Positions 52,531-61,579 are shown, counted from the first letter of the stretch. The stretch: 64,000 nt of DNA from Acidobacteriota bacterium (GCA_008363385.1 RHKY01000004.1:62001-126000); one strand, 5' to 3'. Notes: a model not told the origin generated them from the sequence alone. A program made the numbers and translations.

Positions 52531-53652
52531 TCAGCCCTCCTTCTTCTCCTCGCCGCCGTCCTCCCCGAGCTTCTTCGACGCCATGTAGCCCGCGCCGAGG
52601 AGGGCGCCGCCGATGAGCCCGGCCACGCCGGTCGCGATGGCGCCGACCTTTCCGCCCGGCGCGGCGATCGGCGGGTAGGTGTCCGGAGGCGTCGGGCGCT
52701 CGATGTCGACCGTGTCGTGCATCGCCACCCGGAAGGCGAGCTTCTTCTCCGTGCAGCCGAAGCAGGGGTGCCCGATCCCGATCGGCCAGGCGTCCGTCAC
52801 CTCGCCGAAGTGGAGCGTCGAGCAGTTCGCGTGGGTCGCGGGCCCCTTGCACCCGAGGCGGTAGAGGCAGAAGCCCTCCTTGTGCCCCTTGTCGCCGTAC
52901 TCCAGCGCGAAGCGCCCGGCGTCGAAGTGGGCCCTCCGGGGGCAGTGCTCGTGGATCGTCCGCCCGTAGGCGAACTTCGGCCGCCCCAGCTCGTCCAGCT
53001 CGGGGAGGGTCCCGAGCGTGGCGAACTGCAGGACGGTCCCGAGGAGGTTGTAGGGGTTCGCCGGGCAGCCCGGGATCGTGACGACCGTCTTCCCCTTCAG
53101 GACCATCGGAGCGCCGGTGGCCCCGGTCGGGTTCGGGTCGGCCGACGGGATCCCGCCCCAGGAGGCGCAGGAGCCGATCGCGATGATCGCCCCGGCCTTG
53201 CCGGCGACCTCCTCGAGGATCTCGACGGCGGTCCGGCCGGCGATCTTGCAGTAGATCCCGTCCTCCTTGGTCGGGATCGCCCCCTCGACGACGCAGACGT
53301 ACTTCCCGGCGTTCGCCTCCATCGTCGCCTTCAGCGCCGCCTCGGCCTGGTGGCCCGCTGCGGCGAAGAGGGTCTCGTGGTAGTCGAGCGAGATCAGGTC
53401 CAGGATCAGCTCGCCCACGCCCGGCGCCGACGTGCGCAGGAGCGACTCGGTGCACCCCGTGCACTCCTGGAAGTGGAGCCAGACGACCGACGGCTTCAGC
53501 TTCCTCGTTACCGCGGCCTCGGCGATCCTCTCCGCCACGGCGGAGCTCAGTCCCACCGCGGCGGCCGCCATGGTGCAGGCCTTCACGAACTCCCGGCGAT
53601 CGACGCCGAAGCCGCCGCCGGCCTGCTCCAACCCGGTCTCCCTCACGTCCAT
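52531..53652 (-). CDS. hybO: [NiFe]-hydrogenase small subunit (HybO-like)
   Basis: The 373-residue subunit has a twin-arginine signal (RREFVKA near residue 19) that exports it with the large subunit, three Fe-S cluster sites ('ECTGCTES', 'GSCASWGG', 'GCPANP'; 'HEHCPRRAHF'; 'HANCSTLHF', 'HPCFGC'), and a C-terminal membrane helix (about 335-358). The two extra cysteines that mark O2-tolerant enzymes are Gly here, so the standard O2-sensitive type is predicted. AGGAGGGG fixes the ATG at 53652; the 49 codons upstream are promoter sequence. Confidence 0.95.
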   Translation of the reverse strand: MDVRETGLEQAGGGFGVDRREFVKACTMAAAAVGLSSAVAERIAEAAVTRKLKPSVVWLHFQECTGCTESLLRTSAPGVGELILDLISLDYHETLFAAAGHQAEAALKATMEANAGKYVCVVEGAIPTKEDGIYCKIAGRTAVEILEEVAGKAGAIIAIGSCASWGGIPSADPNPTGATGAPMVLKGKTVVTIPGCPANPYNLLGTVLQFATLGTLPELDELGRPKFAYGRTIHEHCPRRAHFDAGRFALEYGDKGHKEGFCLYRLGCKGPATHANCSTLHFGEVTDAWPIGIGHPCFGCTEKKLAFRVAMHDTVDIERPTPPDTYPPIAAPGGKVGAIATGVAGLIGGALLGAGYMASKKLGEDGGEEKKEG

Positions 53653-53847
53653 GAGCCCCTCCTGGCGGGGCGTCCTCGTCCCCACGCCCGGTGCCCGCCC
53701 CGCTCGCGGCCCCGTGCGTTTACGCGGTCGAAAAGGGCCCTTCCACCGCATTGGTGGGATTGATGGGGCACGATGGGGGTGCGGGGACCGGGAGTCCATC
53801 CGACCGATGGCTCATTCGAGGGGGATCATCGGGATCAGCAGAAACGC

Positions 53848-53880
53848 GACGGCCGGCCGCCCGAGGGGCGGCCGGCCGTC
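53848..53880 (-). terminator. Hairpin terminator downstream of the small membrane protein gene
   Basis: GACGGCCGGCCGCCC and its perfect complement form a 15-base-pair stem with a 3-base loop, about 45 bases past the stop at 53924. A short T-rich stretch (GCGTTTCTG) follows on the minus strand. It also insulates the hydrogenase promoter region. Confidence 0.75.
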
Positions 53881-53923
53881 GGTGACTGGTTATTCGCCGG
53901 CCCGGATGACGGGTCCGGGGCGC

Positions 53924-54316
53924 CTACTTCCTCTCGTCGGCCTTCGGGCTCTCCTCGACGGCCTTCTTCTCGTCCTTCGGGGGCTCGCCGGCCAGGTGCG
54001 CCTCGCCCGCACGGTACGCGGGGGCCACGGCGACCGCGGCGTCCTTCGCCCCGCCCTTGACCGCCCGGTAGACCCGCCGCGCGGCGTAGTCGAAGAGGAG
54101 GGCGAACCCGACGAAGGGGAGGAACATGACGTAGAGGCCGCCCATCAGCGGGGCCATGAAGAGCATCGCCAGGAGCGGGACCTTGACGTAGTGCTGGGTT
54201 CCGTCGCCCGGGAGGACGCCGCCCTTCCCCGAGAGCGTCACCATCTCCCACTCCTTCTTGTTCCAGTAGAACCCTGCCTCGACCTTCGCTCCGCCGTTCC
54301 GCTCGATGTTCGCCAT
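53924..54316 (-). CDS. Small membrane protein of unknown function
   Basis: The 130-residue protein has a soluble N-terminus with 'AGFYWNKKEWEMVTLSGKGG', one long or two short membrane helices (about 48-75), and a charged Lys/Glu tail. I recognise no family. AGAAGGAGG precedes the ATG at 54316, an excellent ribosome site that suggests strong expression. Three phased TCCGGA repeats lie upstream, and a terminator follows. It is a single-gene unit. Confidence 0.72.
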   Translation of the reverse strand: MANIERNGGAKVEAGFYWNKKEWEMVTLSGKGGVLPGDGTQHYVKVPLLAMLFMAPLMGGLYVMFLPFVGFALLFDYAARRVYRAVKGGAKDAAVAVAPAYRAGEAHLAGEPPKDEKKAVEESPKADERK

Positions 54317-54445
54317 GGTGTGCCTCCTTCTTTCCTTCTCTTCTTCGCTTTCGCGTCTGTCGTCTCGGTGTTCCCGTCTGACGGGGGAAAGGTAGCCCCG
54401 GGGCGGCCCCGGCGCATCGGGAAGGAGTCCGAGACGGGGAGGAAC

Positions 54446-54500
54446 GATTCCGGAGGCGGGGGGGACGGATTCCGGAGGCGGCGGGGGGAAAGTCCGGAGG
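54446..54500. repeat. Three phased direct repeats with TCCGGA cores
   Basis: TCCGGAGGCG recurs with its first T at 54449, 54471 and 54493, an exact 22-base period (two helical turns). Copies 1 and 2 share the longer GATTCCGGAGGCGG. They lie 130-180 bases upstream of the membrane protein's ATG and look like a multimeric operator or activator site. Confidence 0.6.
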
Positions 54501-54519
54501 CGAACCGGGAGACGTCGTC

Positions 54520-55860
54520 TCAGGACGGCAGGACGGCGTCCACCGTCAGGAGGTCGACCACGCCCCGGGCGCCGAAGAGGGCCGGCAGGACGTCCTCGGG
54601 CCGGTGCGCCCGCCGGAGCGCGGCCACCTTCTCCGTCCCGGCCCGGTAGGCCGGCAGGTACATCCTCCCCAGGAGCGGGTGGCGTCCCCAGGCGCCCGAG
54701 AGCTTGTCGGCCCTCTCGTCGGAGACGAGGAAGTCGTTCCTCAGGACCCGGGCCACCTCCGGCTTCGGCCACCCCTCCTTCCAGGTCAGGTACGAGCTCT
54801 GGTTCTTGGCGTCGTCCTGCAGGTGGGCGAGGAGCGTCCCGAGCTGCAGGTCCCGGTCCGGCAGCTCCTCCACCTCCCGGACGCCCGCGGCCATCAGGAT
54901 GGCGTTGTTGGCGATCCCCTCGAAGAGGGCCGCCGGGCGGGTGTTCATCGTCAGGACCGAGGCCTCGAACCCCGCCTCCCCGCGGTGGTGGAGGTCCTGG
55001 AGGTAGGCGAAGGTCGTGACGTGCCCCGGGACGACCTCGTGGCTCACCAGCTGCTGGAATTCCGGGACCGAGATCTCGAGCGAGGCGTTCAGCTCGTACG
55101 TGGCCTCGTACCGGGGCGAACCGTCCGCGTTCCGGGCGCGGCCCAGGTAGTTCATCGACCCCGAGAACCAGGCGTTCTCGATCGGCAGGAACGCGACGTT
55201 GGCCCGGGGCACCCCCCGGAGCGCCTCCGGGAGGAACGGGACGACGTTCCGGACCGAGAGAGCGTCGAGCTGGGCGATGAAGGCGTCCCCCAGGGCGGGG
55301 ATCGACTTCCGGGGGACCATCCGCTCCTTCCGCCAGGCGTCGACGGCGGCCAGGAGCTCCTCCCGGCTCCGGGAGGGGTGGCCCGCCTCCGAGAGGAGCG
55401 CGGCCACCCTCTCGATCTTCGCCGCCGGGTCCGACGGCTCGGCCTCCCGGCCCAGGATCGCCCGCATGCACCGGTCGTAGGGGACCGGCTCCCCCTTCCC
55501 GAGCACCTCCCGGGCCAGGTCGAGCATCACCCCGAAGCAGAGGGAGAGGCCCTCCAGGTAGCCGCCCCTCGTCCCGCCCGTCGCCCGGCCGGCCGCCCCG
55601 ACCCGCTCGACCGCGCCCGCCACGTCGATCGCCGAGAGGTACTCCCCCGCCGCCTCGACGGCCTCCTTCGAGGGGGCGACGCCCCCGAGCTTCCGGAGGC
55701 GCGACGCCGCCGGGTGCGTGTAGGCCTCCGGCAGCGGCTCGTCCGAGAACCACGAGTCGGCGATGAACCGGCCCGTCCCGGAGGGGTTCAACACGTCCCC
55801 GCCCCAGAGGGTGTCGGTCCCGAGGACGGCGGTGGCGACGTCGCGGTCGAGGGCCTCCAT
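54520..55860 (-). CDS. DUF885/gluzincin-like metallopeptidase
   Basis: The 446-residue protein has no signal peptide. 'SHEVVPGHVTTFAYL' provides HExxxGH-type zinc ligands (HEVVPGH), and 'ALFEGIANNAIL' about 40 residues on supplies the probable third ligand Glu, the layout of DUF885-type peptidases. It is shorter than typical DUF885 proteins (550-600). It starts four bases after the OPT transporter stop, so the pair may take up and then cleave oligopeptides. Confidence 0.75.
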   Translation of the reverse strand: MEALDRDVATAVLGTDTLWGGDVLNPSGTGRFIADSWFSDEPLPEAYTHPAASRLRKLGGVAPSKEAVEAAGEYLSAIDVAGAVERVGAAGRATGGTRGGYLEGLSLCFGVMLDLAREVLGKGEPVPYDRCMRAILGREAEPSDPAAKIERVAALLSEAGHPSRSREELLAAVDAWRKERMVPRKSIPALGDAFIAQLDALSVRNVVPFLPEALRGVPRANVAFLPIENAWFSGSMNYLGRARNADGSPRYEATYELNASLEISVPEFQQLVSHEVVPGHVTTFAYLQDLHHRGEAGFEASVLTMNTRPAALFEGIANNAILMAAGVREVEELPDRDLQLGTLLAHLQDDAKNQSSYLTWKEGWPKPEVARVLRNDFLVSDERADKLSGAWGRHPLLGRMYLPAYRAGTEKVAALRRAHRPEDVLPALFGARGVVDLLTVDAVLPS

Positions 55861-55864
55861 CGCC

Positions 55865-57898
55865 CTACGCCTCCTCCGCCGACGCGCGCCGCGCGTCCCA
55901 GAACATGTAGGCGCCGAGCAGGACGTAGAGGCCGAGGGCGAGGAGCTCGGCCGAGTGACCCTCGGCGTGACCGAAGTTCTTCCCTAGCAGGGCGACGCCG
56001 CCGTCGGTCGCCAGGAACTTGAAGACGGCCGCGAGCACTCCCATGATCGCGCCCCCGGCGATGAACCCGGAGGCGATCAGGATGCCGCGGGCGTTCCGGG
56101 CGGAGGAGAGCTTCTCGTCGGCGCCCGCGCTCTTCATCACCCAGTGGGAGATCAGCCCTCCGACGAGGAGCGGCGTGTTCAGCTCGAGCGGGATGTACAT
56201 CCCCAGCGCGAAGGCGAGCGCCGGGACCCCGATCATCTGCATCGTCAGCGCGATCAGCGCTCCGGTCCCGTAGAGGATCCACGGGACAGGCTCGTTCGAC
56301 ATCAGCGTCTTGATCACGGCGGCCATGGCGTTGGCCTGGGGGGCGACGAGGACCTGCGCCTCGGGGTGCCCCGGCCCCGGCACGAACCCGTAGGTCTTGT
56401 TCAGGAGCAGGAGGACGCTTCCCACCGAGAGCGCCGCCACGATGGTCCCCAGGAACTTGGAGCGCTGCTGGACCGCCGGCGTGGCCCCGATCCAGTAGCC
56501 CACCTTCAGGTCGGTGATGAGGCCGCCCGCCATCGAGAGCGCCGTGCAGACGACCCCCCCGATCAGGAGCGCCGCGAGCATCCCGTCCCGTCCCGTCAGC
56601 CCCGCCTTCACCAGGAAGAGGGAGGTCAGGATCAGGGTCATCAGCGTCATCCCCGACACGGGGTTCGTCCCGACCGTGGCGATGGCCCGCGCGGCGACCG
56701 TCGTGAAGAGGAACGAGATGACCACGACGACCAGGAGCGCGATCAAGGACTGCGTCGTGACGGCCGGCGACGGCGAGAGGACGCCGAAGCGGAAGAAGGC
56801 CCACGCGACCAGGGCCGTGACGACGATCCCGGCCAGGACGACGCTCATCGGGAGGTCCCGGTCCGTCCGTTCGGCCTCGCCGGCGGCGCCGGCCGCCTTC
56901 CCGCCGAAGAGCTCCTTGAACCCGAGGGAGAACGCCTTGGCGATGATGCGCCAGCTCCGCAGGATCCCCAGGATCCCGGCCGCGGCGATCCCGCCGATGC
57001 CGATGTGCCTCACGTACCCGCGGAAGACCGCCTCGGCGTTCATGCCGGAGATCAGGGCGTCCCCCGTCACCGGCGGGATCGCGGCGGTGGCCTGCGCGCC
57101 GAAGTGCGAGACGAGCGGGACGAGGAGGAACCAGGAGAGGAACGAGCCGGCGCAGATCACCGCCGAGTACTTCAGGCCGATGATGTAGCCCAGCCCCATC
57201 ACCGAGGAGAGGACGTCGATCTTGAAGACGAGCTTCGACCTCTCGGCCAGGTCCCGGAGGAACCCGACCGAGCGCGTGGTGAAGACCTCCGAGAAGGCCT
57301 GGAAGTGGATGATCGCGAAGTCGAAGAGGCCGCCGATCGCCGCGGCGGACACCAGCACCTTGGCCTGCTTGCCCCCCGCCTCCCCCGCGACGAGGACCTC
57401 CGTGGTCGCGGTCGCCTCGGGGAACGGCAGCTCCCCGTGCATCTGCTTGACGAAGTAGCGGCGGAGCGGGACGAGGAACGCGATGCCGAGCGTCCCCCCC
57501 AGGAGCGCCACGAGGAAGAGCTTCACCAGGTCGACGTCGAGGTCCAGGATGAAGAGCGCCGGGAGGGTGAAGATCGACCCGGCGACGACGAGGCCCGACG
57601 CCGCGCCGACCGACTGGACGATGACGTTCTCCAGGATCGTCGAGCGCCGCTTGAACGCGTACCCGAGCCCGACGGCCAGGATCGAGATCGGGATCGCGGC
57701 CTCGAAGACCTGCCCCACCTTCAGGCCCAGGAAGGCGGCGGCCGCCGAGAAGACGGCGGCCATGACGAGGCCCAGCGTGAGCGAGCGCCCGGTGAACTCG
57801 GCCACCGGCGAGCCGGGCGGGACGATCGGCGCGTACGACTCGCCGGGCTTGAGCGGACGGTAGGCGTTCTCGGGAAGGCTGCGCTGCGAAGTCTCCAA
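55865..57898 (-). CDS. OPT-family oligopeptide transporter
   Basis: The 677-residue transporter has about 15-16 membrane helices. The N-terminal 'EFTGRSLTLGLVMAAVFSAAAAFLGLKVG' pattern and 'LPFPEATATTEVL' are signatures of the bacterial OPT branch. It imports small peptides or metal chelates with protons. The start is TTG at 57898, backed by AGGAGGAG seven bases upstream; a TAATCT -10 lies at 57935-57940 on the minus strand. It heads an operon with the peptidase-like gene. Confidence 0.92.
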   Translation of the reverse strand: METSQRSLPENAYRPLKPGESYAPIVPPGSPVAEFTGRSLTLGLVMAAVFSAAAAFLGLKVGQVFEAAIPISILAVGLGYAFKRRSTILENVIVQSVGAASGLVVAGSIFTLPALFILDLDVDLVKLFLVALLGGTLGIAFLVPLRRYFVKQMHGELPFPEATATTEVLVAGEAGGKQAKVLVSAAAIGGLFDFAIIHFQAFSEVFTTRSVGFLRDLAERSKLVFKIDVLSSVMGLGYIIGLKYSAVICAGSFLSWFLLVPLVSHFGAQATAAIPPVTGDALISGMNAEAVFRGYVRHIGIGGIAAAGILGILRSWRIIAKAFSLGFKELFGGKAAGAAGEAERTDRDLPMSVVLAGIVVTALVAWAFFRFGVLSPSPAVTTQSLIALLVVVVISFLFTTVAARAIATVGTNPVSGMTLMTLILTSLFLVKAGLTGRDGMLAALLIGGVVCTALSMAGGLITDLKVGYWIGATPAVQQRSKFLGTIVAALSVGSVLLLLNKTYGFVPGPGHPEAQVLVAPQANAMAAVIKTLMSNEPVPWILYGTGALIALTMQMIGVPALAFALGMYIPLELNTPLLVGGLISHWVMKSAGADEKLSSARNARGILIASGFIAGGAIMGVLAAVFKFLATDGGVALLGKNFGHAEGHSAELLALGLYVLLGAYMFWDARRASAEEA

Positions 57899-58058
57899 GC
57901 GGCTCCTCCTAACGACGACCCGCGCAGATTACGCCTCCGCCCGCGCGGGGCAACCGGGCGGTCCGGGCGATTCCGGCCTAGAATCGCCGGTCCCGGGTCC
58001 CCGAGGGGCGCCCCGCGCCCCCGGCTCCCCGAACCCCGATGACAGAGAGGTGCCTCCG

Positions 58059-60926
58059 ATGCCCCGAACCTCGCCCGTCGCGCGCAGGCTCCCCGGCCTC
58101 GCCCTGCCCGCCGTCCTCCTCGCCCTCCTCGTGACCGCTCCCGCCTCGCCGCTGATGGCCGGGGCGCCCGCCGACTCGCTCCTCCCGTTCCCCGTCGTCC
58201 AGAAGACGCTTCCGAACGGGCTGAAGGTGATCGTCGTGCCGACGGGCCTCCCGGACCTCGTCTCGCTCCAGATCCCGGTGAGGACCGGCTCGCGGAACGA
58301 GGTGGAGCCCGGCAAGTCGGGCTTCGCCCACTTCTTCGAGCACATGATGTTCCGCGGGACGAAGGCGTACCCGCCCGAGGCCTACCAGGCCGTCATCACC
58401 CGGGCCGGCGCGCGGCAGAACGCCTACACGACGGACGACTACACGAACTACCACGTCACGTTCGCCAAGGAGGACCTGGAGAAGATCCTCGAGATCGAGG
58501 CCGACCGCTTCCGGAACCTCTCGTACCCCGAGGCGGCGTTCAAGACGGAGGCCCGCGCCGTCCTCGGCGAGTACAACAAGAACAGCGCCAACCCGATCGC
58601 CCAGCTGGAGGAGACCCAGCGGGACGCGGCCTTCACGACGCACACGTACAAGCACACGACGATGGGCTTCCTCCGGGACATCGAGGAGATGCCCAACCAG
58701 TTCGAGTACTCCAGGCTCTTCTTCGACCGGTGGTACCGGCCCGAGTACGCCACCCTGATCGTGGCGGGCGACGTGGAGGCGGAGAAGGTCCTGCCGCTCG
58801 TCGAGAAGTACTGGGGAGGCTGGCAGCGCGGGAGCTACACGGTCGAGGTCCCGAGAGAGCCGGAGCCGAAGGGCCCCGTCACCGCCCACGTCGCCTGGAA
58901 GACGCCGACGCTCCCCTGGGTCACCGTCGCCTTCCACGGGCCCGCCTTCTCGGAGACGGAGAAGGACTTCGCGGCCGTGGACCTCCTCTTCGAGCTCTAC
59001 TTCGGCGAGACGTCGCCGCTCTACAAGCGCCTCGTCCAGGACGAGCAGAAGCTCGACTCCCTCTTCACCGACGTCTCGCCGTCCGCCGACCCGGGCCTCG
59101 TCGGGGCCTGGGCGCGGCTGAAGAAGGCCGAGGACGCGCTCTACGTCCGCGACGCGCTCCTCTCGACGTTCGCCGAGGCGCGGGTGAAGCTCGTCGACCC
59201 GGAGCGCCTCGTGGACGCGCAGTCCAACGCCCGGTACTCCCTCGTCCGCTCGCTCGACAACACCGAGAGGATCGCGGGCGTCCTGGCCCGGTACGTCCGC
59301 CACCGCGGCGCCTTCGAGACGCTCGACGCCTACTACCGCGTCTACGCCTCCGTCACGCCCGAGGACGTCCGGGCCGCGGCGCGGAAGGTCTTCACCGACT
59401 CCCGCCTCGTCCTGACGACCCTCGCCAAGGACCCGCTCCCCGAGGCGGTGAAGACGCTCCCGGCGATCGCGTCGCTCGAGCCGAAGGCCGCGCCCGCCGA
59501 CGTCCCGACGATCGTCCAGAAGAGCGCCCTGCCCCTCCTGAACGTCAAGCTCTCCTTCGCCGCCGGCTCGGCCCACGACCCGAAGGGGAAGGAGGGGCTC
59601 GCCGCGCTCGCCGCCTCGATGGTCGCCGAGGCCGGCTCGCGCGACCGGAAGATCGACGAGATCCAGAAGGCCCTCTTCCCGATGGCCGGCGTCTTCCGGG
59701 TCCTCGTGGACAAGGAGCTGACCACCTTCACCGGCGTCGTCCACCGCGACAACGCCGCGGCCTTCCTCGACCTCGTCCTGCCCCAGCTCCTCGACCCGGG
59801 CTACCGCGAGGAGGACTTCCGGCGGCTGAAGGACGCGCAGCAGAACGCCCTCCTCGTCGACCTCGTCGACGCCAACGAGGAGGAGCTGGGCAAGGAGCGC
59901 CTCCAGGAGCTGATCTTCGCGGGGACGCCCTACGCCCACCCGGTCCTGGGGACGAAGGCCGGCATCGAGGCCATCACGCTCGAGGACGTGAAGGCGTTCG
60001 TCGCGAGGGCCTACACGAAGGGGGCGCTCACGCTCGGCGTCGCCGGGGACGTCTCCGACGAGCGCCTCGCCGCGCTGAAGGAGGCCCTCGGGCGCCTCCC
60101 GGACGGGCCCGGCCTCCCGGCGCCGCAGGGGGTCTCCGGCCGGAAGCCGAAGGGGCTCGCCCTCGACGTCGTGAAGAAGGAGACGCGCGCCACGGCGATC
60201 TCCCTCGGCCACCCGATCGAGGTGACCCGCTCGCACCCCGACTTCGCCGCGCTCTCCGTCGCCCGCAGCTTCCTCGGCGAGCACCGCTCCTCCTCCTCGC
60301 ACCTCTACCAGGTGATCCGCGAGACACGCGGGATGAACTACGGCGACTACGCCTACATCGAGGCGTTCCCGCGCGGCATGTTCCAGTTCACCCCCGACCC
60401 GAACATCCCCCGCCGGGCGCAGATCTTCGAGGTCTGGATCCGCCCCGTCACCCCCGAGAACGGGCCCATGGCCCTGAAGCTCGCCCTCCACGAGCTGAAG
60501 CGCCTCGTCGAGAAGGGGATGACGAAGGCCGAGTTCGAGGCGACGCGCGACTACCTGACGAAGAACGTCTTCGTCCAGACCGCCACGCAGGACCAGCGCC
60601 TCGGGTCTGCGATCGACTCCCGCTGGTACGGCGTCGGCGACTACGCCCCGACGATGCGCGAGCGGCTCGGCAAGCTGACGCTCGCCGACGTCAACCGGGC
60701 GATCAAGAAGCACCTCTCCTGGCGGGACCTGCAGGTCGTCGCCGTCACGAAGGACGCCGAGGGGCTCCGCGACAAGCTCCTGTCCGCCGCTCCGGCCACG
60801 ATCAGGTACGACGCCCCGAAGCCGAAGGAGGTCCTCGACGCGGACGCCCGCGTCGGGGCGGAGAAGCTCGGGCTCTCGCCGCAGGCGGTCACCATCACCC
60901 CCGCCGAGGAGGTCTTCTCCCGGTAG
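58059..60926 (+). CDS. Secreted M16 metallopeptidase (insulinase/pitrilysin family)
   Basis: The 955-residue protein has a signal peptide (about 1-35), a first M16 domain with the inverted zinc motif 'HFFEHMMFRG' (HxxEH) and a downstream Glu in 'EARAVLGEYNKNSAN', then a second M16 half that lacks the zinc motif. Two such halves form a clam-shell peptidase that degrades peptides. GAGAGGTG places the start at ATG 58059 rather than the GTG three codons before. A TAGAAT -10 candidate is at 57979-57984, and a strong hairpin terminator follows. Confidence 0.92.
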   Translation: MPRTSPVARRLPGLALPAVLLALLVTAPASPLMAGAPADSLLPFPVVQKTLPNGLKVIVVPTGLPDLVSLQIPVRTGSRNEVEPGKSGFAHFFEHMMFRGTKAYPPEAYQAVITRAGARQNAYTTDDYTNYHVTFAKEDLEKILEIEADRFRNLSYPEAAFKTEARAVLGEYNKNSANPIAQLEETQRDAAFTTHTYKHTTMGFLRDIEEMPNQFEYSRLFFDRWYRPEYATLIVAGDVEAEKVLPLVEKYWGGWQRGSYTVEVPREPEPKGPVTAHVAWKTPTLPWVTVAFHGPAFSETEKDFAAVDLLFELYFGETSPLYKRLVQDEQKLDSLFTDVSPSADPGLVGAWARLKKAEDALYVRDALLSTFAEARVKLVDPERLVDAQSNARYSLVRSLDNTERIAGVLARYVRHRGAFETLDAYYRVYASVTPEDVRAAARKVFTDSRLVLTTLAKDPLPEAVKTLPAIASLEPKAAPADVPTIVQKSALPLLNVKLSFAAGSAHDPKGKEGLAALAASMVAEAGSRDRKIDEIQKALFPMAGVFRVLVDKELTTFTGVVHRDNAAAFLDLVLPQLLDPGYREEDFRRLKDAQQNALLVDLVDANEEELGKERLQELIFAGTPYAHPVLGTKAGIEAITLEDVKAFVARAYTKGALTLGVAGDVSDERLAALKEALGRLPDGPGLPAPQGVSGRKPKGLALDVVKKETRATAISLGHPIEVTRSHPDFAALSVARSFLGEHRSSSSHLYQVIRETRGMNYGDYAYIEAFPRGMFQFTPDPNIPRRAQIFEVWIRPVTPENGPMALKLALHELKRLVEKGMTKAEFEATRDYLTKNVFVQTATQDQRLGSAIDSRWYGVGDYAPTMRERLGKLTLADVNRAIKKHLSWRDLQVVAVTKDAEGLRDKLLSAAPATIRYDAPKPKEVLDADARVGAEKLGLSPQAVTITPAEEVFSR

Positions 60927-60942
60927 TCAGGCTCGTCCGGAA

Positions 60943-60977
60943 GGCCCCTGGGGCCGGCGCTGCCGGCCCCAGGGGCC
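60943..60977 (+). terminator. Hairpin terminator after the M16 peptidase
   Basis: GGCCCCTGGGGCCGGC and its perfect complement form a 16-base-pair stem with a 3-base loop, 17 bases after the stop. Only CTT follows, so termination may need Rho, but the hairpin itself is very stable. Confidence 0.75.
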
Positions 60978-60983
60978 CTTCGA

Positions 60984-60989
60984 CATAAT
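60984..60989 (+). promoter_or_regulatory. -10 element of the leaderless TauE-like gene
   Basis: CATAAT (five of six to TATAAT) is followed by six bases and the ATG at 60996. It begins only seven bases after the preceding terminator, and no ribosome site is present. Confidence 0.6.
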
Positions 60990-60995
60990 CGGCGG

Positions 60996-61385
60996 ATGAC
61001 TCCGACGCCCGCGCTCACGCTCGTCGCCATCGGCGTCCTCGGCGGCCTCTTCGCCGGCCTCTTCGGCGTCGGGGGCGGCATCGTCATCGTCCCGGGCCTC
61101 ATCTACTGGGCCGGCTTCACGCAGCACCGGGCGACGGGGACGAGCCTCGCGGTGCTCCTGCCGCCGATCGGGCTCGCGGCCACCCTCGAGTACTACCGCC
61201 ACGGGAACGTGGACGTGAGGGCCGCCGTGATCCTGGCCGCGACGATGTTCGGCGGAGCGTGGGCCGGGGCCCACTTCGCCAACCGGATGGCGGGGCCGCA
61301 CCTGAGGCTCCTCTTCGGGCTCTTCGTCACCGGCCTCGGGCTGTACCTGGTCTACGGGGCCTGCAAGCGCCTCGGCTGGATCTGA
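60996..61385 (+). CDS. Half-size TauE/SafE-family membrane protein
   Basis: The 129-residue protein has four membrane helices. 'GGLFAGLFGVGGGIVIVPGLIY' is the TauE/SafE signature, and 'HRATGTSLAVLLPPIG' follows. Family members, mostly anion (sulfonate, sulfite, thiosulfate) exporters or importers, usually have two such repeats and about 250 residues. This gene encodes one repeat and ends cleanly, so it may work as a homodimer. The start is leaderless by the promoter spacing. Confidence 0.87.
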   Translation: MTPTPALTLVAIGVLGGLFAGLFGVGGGIVIVPGLIYWAGFTQHRATGTSLAVLLPPIGLAATLEYYRHGNVDVRAAVILAATMFGGAWAGAHFANRMAGPHLRLLFGLFVTGLGLYLVYGACKRLGWI

Positions 61386-61391
61386 CGTGAC

Positions 61392-61575
61392 GCAGGGGGA
61401 ACCCCGCACGCGCACCCGCGTGCCGGAAGTCGGTTCCCCCTGCACCCCCTCCGACACGAGCCCCTCCCCGTGTCGCAGGGGGAACCCCCGAGGCGCCTGA
61501 CCGGCGCCGCCGGGGGACGCAGGCGGCTCATGCCGCCGCGCGCCGCCTGATCCATCTGATCCAGGCGGCGGGATC
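61392..61575. repeat. Cluster of intergenic inverted and direct repeats
   Basis: GCAGGGGGAACC (61392-61403) pairs with GGTTCCCCCTGC (61432-61443), with a second hairpin (GCACGCG/CGCGTGC) inside. GCAGGGGGAACCCC recurs at 61475-61488. CGACAC (61452) pairs with GTGTCG (61470). GGCGCCGCCGGGG at 61505-61517 also occurs at 27763-27775. GCCGCCTGATC pairs with GATCCAGGCGGC near 61545-61572. This looks like a REP/MITE-like element cluster. Confidence 0.6.
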
Positions 61576-61579
61576 TCGG

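Noticed and set aside
53692-53799. Longer N-terminus for the hydrogenase small subunit (start at 53799)
   Set aside because: It would put 49 Arg/Pro-rich residues before the Tat signal, and the ATG at 53652 has an AGGAGGGG site just upstream.
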